Notes under the pieces: generated by a model
Databases searched by the model: none
Told to the model about the DNA's origin: nothing
The model's input: the letters and a program-made list of their open reading frames with translations, nothing else
Assembly (NCBI RefSeq): GCF_002285495.1
Contig: NZ_CP016786.1
Location: 882,001 to 946,000, forward strand
Origin: Clostridium isatidis
GTDB taxonomy: Bacteria; Bacillota; Clostridia; Clostridiales; Clostridiaceae
Length of the DNA: 64,000 nucleotides
Direction of reading: 5' to 3'
Shown: positions 62,693 through 64,000 of the stretch, in pieces
Layout: each line of letters begins with the position of its first letter
Numbering within the stretch: position 1 is the stretch's first letter
Made by a program: the position numbers and the translations under genes

Positions 62693-63469
62693 ATGGAATA
62701 TAATAGAATATACAAGGAAATAGGTTTTAAAACCGAAATAGAAAGATTAAAAAGACAGGCTTTTTTAGGACATAAAAAAGAAATTAGAATGCTAAAAATG
62801 CTAGGACTTAAGGATAATAGCAACATTTTAGAAGTGGGCTGTGGTCCAGGATTTTATACTAAAATTCTTTTAAGGGCTTTTCCAAATTCAGAAATTACTG
62901 CCTCAGATAAGGATGAAAACTTCTTAAAATATGCAGTTGAAAAATTTGACGATAACTATATAGAAAGATTAGCCTTTGTAAATGATGATATTACAAATTC
63001 ATCCTTACCAGATGAATATTTTGATTTTGTAATAGCAAGATTTGTATTTCAGCACTTAGATAAACCAGTAGAGGCCCTAAAGGAAATCCATAGGTTGCTT
63101 AAACCAGGGGGAAAAGTATTAATAATAGATGTGGATAGTGATCTATGGGGAACAACTTTCCCTAAAAATAAAATTATAGAGAATATAAATAGAAATTTAG
63201 GAGAACTGCAAAGTAGTTTAAATGGTAATAGAAAAATAGGAAGTGCATTAATTACATTGTTAAAAGGTATAGGTTATAAAAAACTTGATATAGAAGCTGT
63301 AGTAAACCATAGTGACATTCTTGGAAAAGAAAACTTTAGAATTAAAATCAATGAAGATATGGTAAAAGATAATAGAGTTTCTTTGTTATTCAAGGAATAT
63401 AATAATTTTTTTGATTTAGACTATTCCTCAATAATGATATTAAAGCTTTTAATTGTCGGAGAAAAGTAA
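62693..63469 (+). CDS. class I SAM-dependent methyltransferase
   Basis: 258 residues. Motif I ILEVGCGPGFYTKIL (about 44-58), acidic motif II TASDKDENFL, FDFVIARFVFQHLDKPVEALKEIHRLLKPGGKVLIIDVD (motifs III-IV) are those of Methyltransf_11/25 proteins. The substrate is unknown. ATG at 62693 is 6 bases after AGGAG; the TTG at 62690 is also in frame. No operon partner is clear. Confidence 0.85.
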   Translation: MEYNRIYKEIGFKTEIERLKRQAFLGHKKEIRMLKMLGLKDNSNILEVGCGPGFYTKILLRAFPNSEITASDKDENFLKYAVEKFDDNYIERLAFVNDDITNSSLPDEYFDFVIARFVFQHLDKPVEALKEIHRLLKPGGKVLIIDVDSDLWGTTFPKNKIIENINRNLGELQSSLNGNRKIGSALITLLKGIGYKKLDIEAVVNHSDILGKENFRIKINEDMVKDNRVSLLFKEYNNFFDLDYSSIMILKLLIVGEK

Positions 63470-63565
63470 ATATGGCAAGTCTGCCAATAAATACTCCTTA
63501 AGATTAAAATCTTTATGTAGTATAATGTATCTGATATGCTGGATTTAGTCTTAGGGGGGATAGGT

Positions 63566-64000
63566 TTGAATAAGGTTAACCCGTTAGAAGGAATAGAGAA
63601 GGGTACCATTGGTAACTACATTACAAGGTTTGAAGATAATCAATTATATTCTACTTTTTATTTAAAAGAAGATTCCCACAGTATTGAATATATATTAAGG
63701 AAATCTACTTTAGAAATGAAGGCAATGAAGTTGAAATTAAGCGGACAACCTTTTGTTTCTTTACTTTTTAAATTTGCAGGAGATAGTAAATATATTTACG
63801 GAAGGCTTTATAATACCTTAGATATAAAGGATAAAGAACATTTGGAAGTTTTATTATTTCAAAGGGAAATACCAATTTCCTTTGTAGATATAAATAATAA
63901 TATTATTAAAACCGTAATGGTAGAAAATGATTTTAAGGATTATTTAAAAAAGGTATTTATAACAAAAAATATAGAAACAATTCAAATATCTAAAGATTAT
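63566..64000 (+). CDS. unknown protein, 3' end outside the window
   Basis: A TTG at 63566 with GGGGGGA (63554-63560) 5 bases upstream opens a frame without stops to the window edge (145 codons so far, NKVNPLEGIEKGTIGNYITRF...). It is mixed alpha/beta with no signal peptide or membrane span and no motif I recognise. The TTG start is supported only by the ribosome binding site. Confidence 0.6.
   Translation, partial: MNKVNPLEGIEKGTIGNYITRFEDNQLYSTFYLKEDSHSIEYILRKSTLEMKAMKLKLSGQPFVSLLFKFAGDSKYIYGRLYNTLDIKDKEHLEVLLFQREIPISFVDINNNIIKTVMVENDFKDYLKKVFITKNIETIQISKDY

Noticed and set aside
1..64000. CRISPR arrays, insertion sequences, prophage genes, tRNA or rRNA
   Set aside because: No regularly spaced direct repeats, transposase or integrase motifs, phage structural genes or conserved RNA-gene sequences were seen on either strand.

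Overview
The window is AT-rich (A/T-dominated third codon positions, strong AGGAGG-type ribosome binding sites, several TTG starts) and reads as the chromosome of a Clostridium sensu stricto species. The signs are a clostridial single-chain PurL, desulfoferrodoxin, 2-hydroxyacyl-CoA dehydratase-type activases, type 2 GalT, acetate kinase and a tandem guanine/PRPP riboswitch. I see no rRNA, tRNA, CRISPR array, phage or insertion sequence. Gene density is ordinary, with one decayed patch near the right end.

Layout. 1-1827: end of a two-subunit iron-sulfur/FAD oxidoreductase. 1999-7961: small uncharacterised proteins, a PadR-type repressor, a 40-residue cysteine-rich protein, a DUF1846 protein and a HAD phosphatase. 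8133-14164: threonine ammonia-lyase, a stress-type SDR, RNA-modification genes (rluB, mnmM), an RpiR regulator and a flavoprotein. 14250-16869: cmk, ispH and rpsA. 16984-25305: acetyltransferase, M32 carboxypeptidase, a lipoteichoic-acid-synthase-like protein, ybaK and ackA. 26300-37441: purine leader and operon purC-purL-purE-purF-purM-purN-purH-purD. 37556-44922: yqeY, an S66 peptidase, an RNase H-like protein, desulfoferrodoxin, MFS and purine permeases, Nudix and glycosyltransferase. 45052-49834: galK-galE-galT-galR. 49860-54061: activase/dehydratase-like pair. 54062-64000: a long structured intergenic region, Zn-ribbon, Nudix, HAD, lipid kinase, a large ABC/FtsX exporter, acetyltransferase, a GNAT pseudogene, a methyltransferase and an unfinished ORF.

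Most interesting: the de novo purine operon encodes both of its glutamine amidotransferases with wrecked glutaminase sites. In PurF the N-terminal nucleophile Cys is Ser and the oxyanion Asn is Asp. In PurL the nucleophile-elbow Cys is Gly and the catalytic His is Thr. The synthase and PRTase domains are intact. This suggests that both nitrogen-insertion steps run on free or otherwise delivered ammonia. The operon is preceded by a guanine aptamer, a PRPP (ykkC-type) aptamer and a strong terminator, so purine synthesis should be read through when PRPP is high and/or guanine is low.

Other points: an RNase HI-like protein without its catalytic acids, a roughly 120-nt imperfect hairpin in a 418-bp gap, a family of look-alike terminators, and a duplicated 14-bp GGAG-containing repeat that supplies ribosome binding sites.
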